From Dactylosporangium fulvum (lineage in GTDB: Bacteria; Actinomycetota; Actinomycetes; Mycobacteriales; Micromonosporaceae), in contig NZ_CP073720.1 of assembly GCF_025137375.1 (NCBI RefSeq), positions 892,501-956,500 of the forward strand: 64,000 bases of DNA. The letters run 5' to 3'. The notes beneath the pieces are model-generated. The model saw only the letters and a program-made list of their open reading frames with translations, was not told the DNA's origin and did no database searches. Shown here one piece after another: positions 34,325 through 42,466 of this stretch (its first letter is position 1; each line of letters begins with the position of its first letter). Position numbers and translations under genes: made by a program.

Positions 34325-35770
34325 GTGCGCGTCGTGCTCGTCAACGAAGGCACCTACCCGTACGTGACCGGCGGGGTCAGCACCTGGTGCGACCAGCTGG
34401 TGCGCGGACTGTCGGAGGTGCGGTGGGACCTCGTCGCCATTGTCGGCACCGAGCCCGACCGGCCCGCGACGGAGCTGCCCGGCAACGTCCGGTCGCTCAC
34501 CGCGGTGCCGGTCTGGGGCGCACCACGGCCGGCGCGCGGCCGGCCGGAGCGGGCCGCCGCGCGCCTCTGCCGGGGCATGCTCGGCAGCACCGCGGCCGAC
34601 CTGGTCATCTTCAGTGAGGGGCTGCGCGAGCTCGCGGCGCTCGCGCAGGAGAAGAAGGCGCGCTTCGGGCGTGGTGCCGGCCGGCATCCGCTGGCCGGCG
34701 CGCCGCTGGCCGACATCCTCCTGGACGCCTGGGCGCGGGCCCGGCTGGACGGGATCGCCCTGCCGCGCCTGACGCTTCGGGACGCGGACGAGGCGGCGGT
34801 ACTGCTGGAGCACGCCCTCCGCCCGCTCGCCGCAACCCTGCCGGCCGACGCGGACCTGGTGCACGCCAACGCCAACGGCCTGTCCTCGATGGTCGCACTG
34901 GCCGCGAAGTGGCGCCTCGGCGTGCCGTTCCTGATGACCGAGCACGGCGTGTACCTCCGGGAGCGGTACCTCGCGGCCGGCGAACAGTCGGCCGGGGTGA
35001 AGACCGCGCTGCTGCGGTTCCACCGTGCTCTGGCCCGGCTCGCCTACTGGGAGGCCGACCTGGTCACGCCGGTCAGCGCCTTCAACGCCCGCTGGGCGGT
35101 CCGCCACGGCGCCGAGCCGGCGAAGCTCACGGTGATCGGCAACGGCGTCGACCCGGCCCGGTTCCCGCCGCTGGTCGACGAGCCGGCCGAGCCGGTGATC
35201 TCCTGGGTCGGGCGGATCGACCCGCTCAAGGACCTGGAGACGCTGATCCGGGCGCTCGCGATCGTGCGGCGGAGCGTCCCGGACGCCCGGCTGCACCTGG
35301 CCGGTCCGGTGCCGGCGGGCAACGAGGACTACGCCGCCGCCTGCCGCGCGGTCGCCGCCGAGATCGGCGTCGCCGGGGCGGTCACCTGGGCGGGCCCGTG
35401 CGCGTCGAGCCGCGAGGCGTTCGCGGTCGGGCAGGTCGCGGCCCTGTCGAGCATCTCGGAAGGCATGCCGTACACGGTCCTCGAGGCCATGATGTGCGGC
35501 CGGCCCACCGTGAGCACCGACGTCGGCGGGGTGGCCGAGGCGGTCGGCGACGCCGGGTTCGTCGTCCCGCCCCGGGACCCGGCGGCGTTCGCGGCGGCGT
35601 GTGTGTCGCTGCTGACCTCGCCGGAACTGCGCGCCACCACCGGCCACAGCGGACAGCGCCGGGCGATGGCGGAGTACACGCTGGACAGATGTCTGTCGGC
35701 CTACCGCGACCGGTACTTCCGGATGCTGACGCGGTTCGTCGCGCCGACCCGGATCTTGGTAACCGCATGA
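34325..35770 (+). CDS. pelF: PelF-type glycosyltransferase (GT4 with DUF3492)
   Basis: A 481-residue cytosolic glycosyltransferase. It opens with the PelF/DUF3492 signature VNEGTYPYVTGGVSTW. The C-terminal GT4 half has IGNGVDPARF, SWVGRIDPLKD and the nucleotide-sugar motif SEGMPYTVLEAMMCGRP. In Pseudomonas PelF uses UDP-GalNAc to polymerise the Pel backbone. It lies 10 bp after the deacetylase gene and overlaps the next gene by 4 bp. It is the only glycosyltransferase in the operon, so it would have to build the whole chain. Confidence 0.88.
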   Translation: MRVVLVNEGTYPYVTGGVSTWCDQLVRGLSEVRWDLVAIVGTEPDRPATELPGNVRSLTAVPVWGAPRPARGRPERAAARLCRGMLGSTAADLVIFSEGLRELAALAQEKKARFGRGAGRHPLAGAPLADILLDAWARARLDGIALPRLTLRDADEAAVLLEHALRPLAATLPADADLVHANANGLSSMVALAAKWRLGVPFLMTEHGVYLRERYLAAGEQSAGVKTALLRFHRALARLAYWEADLVTPVSAFNARWAVRHGAEPAKLTVIGNGVDPARFPPLVDEPAEPVISWVGRIDPLKDLETLIRALAIVRRSVPDARLHLAGPVPAGNEDYAAACRAVAAEIGVAGAVTWAGPCASSREAFAVGQVAALSSISEGMPYTVLEAMMCGRPTVSTDVGGVAEAVGDAGFVVPPRDPAAFAAACVSLLTSPELRATTGHSGQRRAMAEYTLDRCLSAYRDRYFRMLTRFVAPTRILVTA

Positions 35771-37206
35771 GCGCGGACTCCCTGCTGGTGGTGCCCGCGC
35801 AGCGGCGGCCGCCGCTCAGCGGTGCGCCGTTGCGGTTCGTCGGCCGGGTCACCACCGACCCGGTCGCCGCGCTCGCCGACCGCATGCGGGACGACTGCGT
35901 GGGCGCGGTCGACGTCGACGAGATCGCGGCGATCCTGGAGGCCAACGGGATCAACGATCGCGTGGCCCACCGCGAGTACGGCGAGCCGTCGGTGTTCGCG
36001 CTCGCCGGCCGGGTGGTCGCCCGCACGTACGACAACGCCGAGACCCTGACGTATCGGATCACCGCGGCCGACGGCCCGAGCACCCGCAAGTCGGTCGTGG
36101 ACACGCTCGTCCGGGCGTTCATCTACCTGACCCCGCTCGCGATCGGCCTCGGCGCCTCGTCCGAGGTGGACGGTGTCGGCGACCTCGCCACCACCGGCAC
36201 GCTGCTGCTCGGCTGGGGCGGCGGGCAGGCCCTCTCGTACCTCGGCTACCGCGCGCTGTCCGAGCGCGGGGGCACCGCCGCGGCCCGGCTCCTCGGCACC
36301 GGCTTCACCGCGCTGGCCGCGCTGTGGGCGCTCGTCCTGGTGCAGCAGGGCGCCCGCGCATACGCGGTGGCGGCGGTCCAGCTGGCGCTGTTCGCCGTCG
36401 CGTCGGTCGCCCTCGTCACCAACCGGGAGCGGATCGTCCTCGCCGCGGCGGCGCCCTGCTGGCTCGCCACCACGGGCATCGCGGCCGGCGCCGGCGGCCC
36501 GGCCGTGGTCGCGTTGCTGTGCGGGGTGGTGCTGGTCGTCGCGGTCGCCTACTGGCCGGTCGTCCGGGCCGACCGCACCCGCACGACGTCCCGCCGGCGG
36601 TGGCGGTCGTGGCGGTACGACATCGGCTACGCGGCGCTCTACGGGCTGGTCGGCACCGGTCAGGCGGCGCTGCTGCGGACCGTCGCCCTCGACGGCGTCG
36701 CACCGGACCGCCTGCCGGTCGAGGCGGTGCCGCTGCTGGTCGGGGTGCCGCTGATCGAACTGACCCTGGTGTGGCACCGGCGGCGCATCGCGCATGCCCG
36801 GGCGTCCCTGGCGGACCGGTTCGCGTTCGACCGGCAGCTCGCCGGGATCAGCGCCGGCACCGTCGCGGTGCTCGGCGTGCCGGTCGTCGTCGGCGCGCTG
36901 ATCGCCGGCGCGGTGTGGCTCGGCACCCCGCCGCCGGGTGGCCAGGCGCTCGCCGCCGCCGTGCTGCTCACCGGCGTCTACGCGCTGTGCCTCGTCCTCG
37001 CCGCACATCGCCGGGCCGGCACCGCCGCGATCGTGGTGTGGTGGCCGACCCTGCTCGTGGCCGGCGTCGGACACTGGGCTCCGGCCCTGGTGCACGTGGC
37101 GCCCGCCTTCACCGAAACCCTCGCCGTCGCGACCCTGCTCGGAGCCGCCCTGCCGGGGCTCGCCGTGGCGGCGCTCGTCCTGCGCGACCCGGAGAGTTAC
37201 CGATGA
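35767..37206 (+). CDS. 12-TM exopolysaccharide membrane protein, PelG-like
   Basis: A 479-residue polytopic protein with a soluble N-terminal region of about 115 residues (ILEANGINDRVAHREYGEPSVFALAG) and about 12 TM helices from residue 120 to the C-terminus. The count and the position right after pelF match PelG, the MATE-like flippase that works with PelF. The N-terminal domain is not one I recognise from PelG. I infer export or synthase scaffolding. It starts ATGA on the pelF stop and ends ATGA on the next start, so translation is coupled. Confidence 0.7.
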   Translation: MSADSLLVVPAQRRPPLSGAPLRFVGRVTTDPVAALADRMRDDCVGAVDVDEIAAILEANGINDRVAHREYGEPSVFALAGRVVARTYDNAETLTYRITAADGPSTRKSVVDTLVRAFIYLTPLAIGLGASSEVDGVGDLATTGTLLLGWGGGQALSYLGYRALSERGGTAAARLLGTGFTALAALWALVLVQQGARAYAVAAVQLALFAVASVALVTNRERIVLAAAAPCWLATTGIAAGAGGPAVVALLCGVVLVVAVAYWPVVRADRTRTTSRRRWRSWRYDIGYAALYGLVGTGQAALLRTVALDGVAPDRLPVEAVPLLVGVPLIELTLVWHRRRIAHARASLADRFAFDRQLAGISAGTVAVLGVPVVVGALIAGAVWLGTPPPGGQALAAAVLLTGVYALCLVLAAHRRAGTAAIVVWWPTLLVAGVGHWAPALVHVAPAFTETLAVATLLGAALPGLAVAALVLRDPESYR

Positions 37207-37847
37207 TGCTCCTGCCGTTGTACGTCCACCCGCTCGCCGACCCCGGCGCGTGGGACGCCCTGTGCCGTGGTGGCGACCGGCCGACCGCGATCGTCAACGT
37301 CCACAACGGACCCGGTGCCGGCCGCGACGAGGTCTACACGGTCGCGACCGCGCGCCTGCACCGGTCCGGCGTGCGCATGCTCGGCTACGTGGACCTCGAC
37401 TACGGCAACCGCGCCAACGGCGAGGTCTGGTGCGACATCGTCGGCTGGTCGCAGTACCCGGTCGGCGGGATCTTCTTCGACCAGGTGCCCGCCGACGCGG
37501 CCGGCCTGCGGTACGTGACCCAGGTCGTCCGGGCGGTTCGCGGCTCGGTGGTGCTCAACCCCGGCACCCGCTGCCTGCCCGGATACGCCGCGCTCGCCGA
37601 CGTGGTGTGCACGTTCGAGGGTCCGTGGGAGTCGTACGTCGACGCGCCGCCCGCCTACGGGCTGCCGGACGGGCGCGACTGGCCGAACGCCGCGCACCTC
37701 GTCTACGGGGTGCCGGCCGAACAGCTCGGCACGGCGACCGCCCTGCTGCTGTCCCGCGCCCCGCACGGGCTGGTGACCGACCTGCGGGCGCCGCTGCCGT
37801 ACGAGGGCCTGCCGAGCTCACTGCGCGCGCGGGCGGCCGTGCGATGA
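37203..37847 (+). CDS. Spherulin-4 family protein (GH135, Sph3-like)
   Basis: A 214-residue beta-alpha barrel protein of the spherulation-specific family 4. Typical strands are LLPLYVHP, IVNVHNGPG, GYVDLDYG, GIFFDQVP and CTFEGPWESY. The fungal member Sph3 is an endo-hydrolase of galactosaminogalactan. Many relatives have Asp-Glu after GIFF; here it is D93-Q94, so one candidate catalytic acid is missing, though the later FEGP glutamate is present. No signal peptide is visible, so it should stay in the cytosol unless a partner exports it. It overlaps both neighbours by 4 bp. Confidence 0.82.
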   Translation: MMLLPLYVHPLADPGAWDALCRGGDRPTAIVNVHNGPGAGRDEVYTVATARLHRSGVRMLGYVDLDYGNRANGEVWCDIVGWSQYPVGGIFFDQVPADAAGLRYVTQVVRAVRGSVVLNPGTRCLPGYAALADVVCTFEGPWESYVDAPPAYGLPDGRDWPNAAHLVYGVPAEQLGTATALLLSRAPHGLVTDLRAPLPYEGLPSSLRARAAVR

Positions 37848-38755
37848 CCGACCGCCGCCTGCGGTTCGTCCTGTGTGGACTGGTGCTGGCCGTGGTCGTC
37901 TACGCGGCCGCGTGCACCGGCGGCGGCCGGCAGGTCGACCCGTCCCGCCGGGCGCCGCAGACCGCCGGGGTCGGCCCGTCCGGCGTCGACGGCCTGGGCT
38001 CGGCCGGGCCCTCGGCGTCGTCGGCCTCCCAGGCCGCGGGTGCCCAGGCGGCCGGCTGGTGGCGGCCGACGGTTGGGCTGACCTGGCAGTGGCAGCTCAC
38101 CGGCCCGCTCGACAAGGGCGTCGCGGCCGACGTCTACGACGTGGACGGCGCGAACACCTCGGCGGCCGACGTGGCGGCGCTGAAGGCGGCCGGACGCCGG
38201 GTCATCTGCTACGTCAACGCCGGCGCGCACGAGGACTTCCGCGCCGACGCGAAGAACTTCCCGGAGTCGGTACGGGGCAAGGGCCTGGACGGCTGGCCGG
38301 GGGAGCGGTGGCTGGACGTGCGCCGCTGGGACGTTCTCGAGCCGCTGCTGACCGCCCGGTTCAAGACCTGCAAGGACAAGGGGTTCGACGCGGTCGAGCC
38401 GGACAACATGGACGCCTACGCCAACAACAGCGGCTTTCCGCTGACCGCCGGCGACCAGCTGACCTTCAACCGCCGGGTGGCGGACCTGGCCCACCGGCTG
38501 GGTCTCGGCGTGGGGTTGAAGAACGACGTGGAGCAGGCGGCGGCGCTCGTCGGCTCGTTCGACTTCGCGGTCAACGAGGAGTGTGCGCGTTACGACGAGT
38601 GCGACGCGCTGAAGGTCTTCGTCGACGCCGGCAAGCCCGTCTTCCACGTCGAGTACGACGTAGCGACCACCACGTTCTGCCCGAAGACCCGGCAACTCCG
38701 CTTCTCGTCGATGAAAAAGAAGCTGGACCTGGACGCCTGGCGCGATCCCTGCTGA
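37844..38755 (+). CDS. GH114 endo-alpha-1,4-polygalactosaminidase lipoprotein
   Basis: A 303-residue exported enzyme. A signal sequence ends at a lipobox-like AAAC (C24), a Ser/Ala-rich linker follows, and the GH114 barrel spans about 75-295. Family blocks are WQWQLTG, DVYDVDG, VICYVNAGAHEDFR, FDAVEPDNMD (D187), VGLKND and VNEECARY (E245/E246). Members include fungal Ega3 and the hydrolase half of PelA, which cut galactosamine-rich chains. It would trim or release the polymer outside the cell. It is the last operon gene; the TetR gene converges 7 bp away. Confidence 0.92.
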   Translation: MTDRRLRFVLCGLVLAVVVYAAACTGGGRQVDPSRRAPQTAGVGPSGVDGLGSAGPSASSASQAAGAQAAGWWRPTVGLTWQWQLTGPLDKGVAADVYDVDGANTSAADVAALKAAGRRVICYVNAGAHEDFRADAKNFPESVRGKGLDGWPGERWLDVRRWDVLEPLLTARFKTCKDKGFDAVEPDNMDAYANNSGFPLTAGDQLTFNRRVADLAHRLGLGVGLKNDVEQAAALVGSFDFAVNEECARYDECDALKVFVDAGKPVFHVEYDVATTTFCPKTRQLRFSSMKKKLDLDAWRDPC

Positions 38756-38762
38756 CCTCTCC

Positions 38763-39425
38763 TCAACGGGAAGAGGTGTCGGCGAGGCCGCTGCGCTCGG
38801 CGATCGCCCGCATCGCACGCATGACGCCGTCGCGGCCCGGCGGCGGCGCCGCCCGGGTGGCGCTCGGCGCACGCAGGCCGTCGAGCATGAAGCTCAGGTT
38901 GCGCTGCCACGCGGCCGCCGCGGTGCGGGCCGTCCGTTCCAGCAGGCCGGCGTTGGCCATCAGCACCAGCACCACGTCCTCGTGCTGGAAGTCGGCCCGG
39001 AGTTCGCCGCTGGCCTTGGCCCGGTCGATCAGCTTCATCAGGCCGGCGTAGGCGCGGGCGCGCAGCCGCTCGACCTCGGGCATCTCGGCGACGCTCGCGG
39101 TCAGCAGATCGGCGAACGCCCGGTTCTCCGCCTGCCGGCCGCACAGGAACATCATGTGTCCGGTGAAGGCGTCCCAGGGGTCGGCGACCTGGAGGGCGCG
39201 CTCCGTCGCCATGACAACCTCGTGCAGCGTCTCGACGAACACCGCCGCGACGAGCTCGCAGCGATTCGGAAACCGCCGGTAGAGGGTGGCGTTGCCGACC
39301 CCCGCCCGGCGGGCGATCACATCGAGTGGCGCCTCCAGCCCGCGCTCGGCGAAAACGACCCGTGCGGTGTCGACCAACTGCCGGCGGTTGCGCTCGGCAT
39401 CTGCTCGCAAACCCACCGTCCCCAT
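38763..39425 (-). CDS. TetR-family transcriptional regulator
   Basis: A 220-residue repressor. The N-terminal helix-turn-helix is ARVVFAERGLEAPLDVIARRAGVGNATLYRRFPNR (about residues 17-52), and the C-terminal helical domain is of the SCO1712/TetR_C type. The ATG at 39425 was chosen; upstream in-frame codons are not conserved. It converges on the exopolysaccharide operon and diverges from the ThuA gene. Two palindromes in the 341-bp divergent gap are candidate operators. The ligand is unknown. Confidence 0.9.
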   Translation of the reverse strand: MGTVGLRADAERNRRQLVDTARVVFAERGLEAPLDVIARRAGVGNATLYRRFPNRCELVAAVFVETLHEVVMATERALQVADPWDAFTGHMMFLCGRQAENRAFADLLTASVAEMPEVERLRARAYAGLMKLIDRAKASGELRADFQHEDVVLVLMANAGLLERTARTAAAAWQRNLSFMLDGLRAPSATRAAPPPGRDGVMRAMRAIAERSGLADTSSR

Positions 39426-39766
39426 GGGGACAGCATAAGCATCGAAGCGGGGACAAATCCCCGAGTCGGTGGCCAGGCGGTGGTCGAGTGCTGAACTGGC
39501 GAGATGCCGTTGTGGGGTCGGGTCGGTCGGTGAGTGACGGCTTTTGGCGGTCCGGGCAGAACTTTCTGCCGAGCCATCGAAAAATATGGACACATCGATC
39601 TGAGGGTCCTAGTGTGTCCACCACAACACTGGAGTGTTTCATCAATGTATCTGCTCGGCGCGGATGCGGAGATGGCAGCAACGGAGGTTGAACCGCAGCA
39701 TCCCGCTACGGGCTCCGGCGCGGCGGCGCGCGCCCTGCCTGGCATGTTCAGTCAGGAGGGGACACA
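39426..39766. promoter_or_regulatory. 341-bp TetR/ThuA divergent region with two palindromes
   Basis: AACACT-GG-AGTGTT is a 14-bp palindrome at 39625-39638. TGGACACA (39587-39594) and TGTGTCCA (39613-39620) form an inverted repeat with an 18-nt spacer. Both are in the relatively AT-rich stretch where promoters would lie and could bind the adjacent TetR protein. No gene is supported here. Confidence 0.45.
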
Positions 39767-41497
39767 GTGGACCAGCAGCCCTCACGTCATCGATGGCAGC
39801 CAATGCGCAGGATTCTTGCCGCGGCGGGCGCCGCCATCGCCCTCGCCGCGTGCACGCTCTACGCGTCGCCGGCCGTCGCCGCCGACGCACCGTACGACGT
39901 GCTCGTCTTCTCCAAGACCGCCGGTTTCCGGCACGACTCGATCCCCGCCGGCATCCAGGCGATCCGCGATCTCGGCGCCGCGAACAGTTTCACGGTCACC
40001 GCCACCGAGGACGCGGCCGCGTTCACTACCGTGAACCTCGCCCAGTACGAGGCGGTGGTGTTCCTGAGCACCACCGGAGACGTGCTCAACGACACGCAGC
40101 AGGCGGCGTTCGAGTCGTACATCCGCGGTGGTGGCGGTTACGTGGGCGTCCACGCCGCTGCCGACACCGAGTACAGCTGGCCCTTCTACGGCCAATTGGT
40201 CGGGGCCTGGTTCGCCTCTCACCCGGCGATCCAGCAGGTCAACTCGAAGACCGAGAACCGGGCCCACCCGGCGACGGCGCACCTGCCGCAGACCTGGACC
40301 CGCACCGACGAGCTGTACAACTACCAGTCCAACCCGCGTTCGTCGGCCCGGGTGCTGGCGACGCTGGACGAGTCGTCGTACTCCGGTGGCTCGATGGGCG
40401 CCGACCACCCGATCACCTGGTGCAAGACCATCGACAGCGGACGCTCGTTCTACACCGGCTTCGGCCACACCCAGCAGTCGTTCACCGAGGCGAACTTCCG
40501 CAGCCAGCTGCTCGGCGGCATCCGCTACACGGCCAAACGGGCCAACGCCGACTGCCGGCCCGAGACGGGGTACACCACCCTCTACAGCGGCTCGACGACC
40601 GGCTGGGCGCAGTCCGGACCCGGCTCCTTCAGCAACTCCGACGCCACGCCGACGTCCGTCGGCGGGATGGGCCTGTTCTGGTACAACGCCAAGCAGTACA
40701 CCTCGTACTCGCTGAAGGCGGACTGGCGGCTCACCGGGGACAGCAACTCCGGCATCTTCGTCGGGTTCCCCGACCCGGGCAACGACCCGTTCGTCGCGGT
40801 GAACCAGGGCTACGAGATCCAGATCGACGCCACCGACGCGGCCGACCGCACCACCGGCGCGATCTACGCGTTCAAGTCCGCCGACATCGCCGCGCGGGAC
40901 GCCGCGCTCAACCCGCCGGGGGAGTGGAACACCTACGAGATCCTCGTCGAGGGCCAGCGGATCCGGGTGTACCTCAACGGCACGCAGATCAACGACTTCA
41001 CGAACGCCGACCCCAACCGCAACCTCGACGGGTACATCGGCATCCAGAACCACGGCAGTGCCGACACCGTCGCGTTCCGCAACATCCGGATCAAGGAGCT
41101 GGGCGCGCCGCCGACCGGGGTCGGGCCGATCAAGGGCCTCGCGGGCAAGTGCCTCGACGTGCGCAGCAGCGGCACGGCCGACGGTACGCAGATCCAGCTG
41201 TACACGTGCAACGGCACGGGTGCGCAGACCTGGACGCGTAACGGTCAGACGCTGCGGGCGCTGGGCAAGTGCCTGGACGTGTCCGGTGGCGGCAGTGCCG
41301 ACGGCACGAAGATCCAGTTGTGGACCTGCAACGGCACCGGGTCGCAGAACTGGGCGCCGAACGCCGACGGCACGCTGCGCAACCCGCAGTCGGGCAAGTG
41401 CCTGGACGTGTCGGGCAACAACTCCGCGGACAGCACGATCGTGCACCTGTGGACCTGCATCGCCGGCGCGGCGAACCAGAAGTGGACGCTGCCGTAA
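39767..41497 (+). CDS. Secreted ThuA / DUF1080 / ricin-B lectin protein
   Basis: A 576-residue exported protein in three parts. A signal peptide (cleavage near SPAVAA, residue 39) precedes a ThuA-like class I glutamine-amidotransferase-fold domain (about 43-265, VFSKTAGFRHDSI). A DUF1080 / 3-keto-glucoside hydrolase-like beta-sandwich (about 272-450) follows, then a ricin-type beta-trefoil (about 455-576) with three near-identical KCLDV repeats ending in QxW. It probably binds and processes an extracellular glycan. The GTG at 39767 has GGAGGGG 5 nt upstream. Confidence 0.88.
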   Translation: MDQQPSRHRWQPMRRILAAAGAAIALAACTLYASPAVAADAPYDVLVFSKTAGFRHDSIPAGIQAIRDLGAANSFTVTATEDAAAFTTVNLAQYEAVVFLSTTGDVLNDTQQAAFESYIRGGGGYVGVHAAADTEYSWPFYGQLVGAWFASHPAIQQVNSKTENRAHPATAHLPQTWTRTDELYNYQSNPRSSARVLATLDESSYSGGSMGADHPITWCKTIDSGRSFYTGFGHTQQSFTEANFRSQLLGGIRYTAKRANADCRPETGYTTLYSGSTTGWAQSGPGSFSNSDATPTSVGGMGLFWYNAKQYTSYSLKADWRLTGDSNSGIFVGFPDPGNDPFVAVNQGYEIQIDATDAADRTTGAIYAFKSADIAARDAALNPPGEWNTYEILVEGQRIRVYLNGTQINDFTNADPNRNLDGYIGIQNHGSADTVAFRNIRIKELGAPPTGVGPIKGLAGKCLDVRSSGTADGTQIQLYTCNGTGAQTWTRNGQTLRALGKCLDVSGGGSADGTKIQLWTCNGTGSQNWAPNADGTLRNPQSGKCLDVSGNNSADSTIVHLWTCIAGAANQKWTLP

Positions 41498-41518
41498 CTC
41501 CTTGCGCAGGGCAGCGCC

Positions 41519-41553
41519 GAGCACCCCGGCAGCACTAGGCTGCCGGGGTGCTC
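41519..41553 (+). terminator. 15-bp perfect hairpin overlapping the next gene's promoter and start
   Basis: GAGCACCCCGGCAGC (41519-41533) pairs with GCTGCCGGGGTGCTC (41539-41553) over a 5-nt loop. It is the evident terminator of the ThuA gene. Its loop and 3' arm contain the TAGGCT -10 box (41536-41541) and GTG start (41548) of the DUF3152 gene. Confidence 0.8.
41536..41541 (+). promoter_or_regulatory. -10 box TAGGCT for the DUF3152 gene, inside a hairpin
   Basis: TAGGCT ends 6 nt before the GTG at 41548. It occupies the loop side of the preceding terminator stem. Confidence 0.5.
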
Positions 41554-42450
41554 AGGGTGCTGATGGTTGGTGTTCTCCTGCTCGGCGTGACCGCATGCGG
41601 TTCGTCATCCGACAAGTCGGACTCGGCCGCGGCACCGAGCGTCGAGACGCTGCCGTCGGTCACCGACTCGCCCGAGGCACCGCCGTCGCCCTCCGCGTCG
41701 CCGTCGCCGAGCGCCAAGCCGTCCAGCAAGAAGCCTGCTCCCAAGCCGTCGGCCACCCTGAAGAAGCCGGTGAACGCGGGCGGTGACACCGGCGGTGCCA
41801 AGCCCGTCAACCCCGGTGCCGACGGCGTCCCGATGAACGGCGCGGGCACCTTCACTGTCGCCTCCGGTGGGACCGAGGTCGTCGGTAGTGGTGCGACTCT
41901 GGTGAGGTATCGGGTGGAGGTTGAGGACGGTATCCAGTGGGGTGGCAATCCGGTTTGGACGCCGGTGAAGACCGCTGCCGAGGTCGAGCGGGCGATCGGT
42001 GCTCCGCGTGGCTGGACGCTGTCTGCCGAGCATCCGGTGACCTATGGCCCGAATAAGTTGGCCGATGCGAGTTGGTCGTTTCAGCGGGTGAGTGGCAACG
42101 ACTACAGTGTCCGTCTGCGCCTGGCGACGCCCGGCACGGTGGACAAGTTGTGTGCCTCCGTCGGTGTCAGTACGCAGGGTATCTATTCGTGCCGTTACGG
42201 TCAGACGATCCTGCTCAATCTGCGCCGCTGGTTGAAGGGCATCGCCGGTCACCCCGGCGAGGACTTCCACGCCAACACGATCAACCACGAGATGGGCCAT
42301 TTCCTGGGTTTCGACCACATGAAGTGCCCCGGCTCCGGCCCTGCCCCGATCATGCAGACTCAGACGATCGCGCTGAACGGCTGCACGATGAACTCGTTCC
42401 CGTTCACCGCCGACGGCACGTTCGTCCAGGGCCCCTGGGCCCCGTCCTGA
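41548..42450 (+). CDS. DUF3152 lipoprotein with a zinc-peptidase-like motif
   Basis: A 300-residue lipoprotein. The signal ends at the lipobox VTAC (C16 from the GTG), followed by a Ser/Pro/Lys spacer (to about 95) and the DUF3152 domain (about 105-295). The domain contains NHEMGHFLGFDHMKC, which fits the HExxHxxGxxH zinc site of metzincin-like peptidases. Proteolytic activity is inferred, not shown for the family as far as I know. Later in-frame starts at 41557 or 41563 cannot be excluded. Confidence 0.85.
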   Translation: MLRVLMVGVLLLGVTACGSSSDKSDSAAAPSVETLPSVTDSPEAPPSPSASPSPSAKPSSKKPAPKPSATLKKPVNAGGDTGGAKPVNPGADGVPMNGAGTFTVASGGTEVVGSGATLVRYRVEVEDGIQWGGNPVWTPVKTAAEVERAIGAPRGWTLSAEHPVTYGPNKLADASWSFQRVSGNDYSVRLRLATPGTVDKLCASVGVSTQGIYSCRYGQTILLNLRRWLKGIAGHPGEDFHANTINHEMGHFLGFDHMKCPGSGPAPIMQTQTIALNGCTMNSFPFTADGTFVQGPWAPS

Positions 42451-42466
42451 TCCTGACCTTTGCGCC

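Noticed and set aside
32188-34353. Antisense frame of about 720 codons opposite the deacetylase gene
   Set aside because: The plus strand has Tat signal and NodB motifs; the minus frame is rich in Val, Arg, Asp and His typical of shadow frames.
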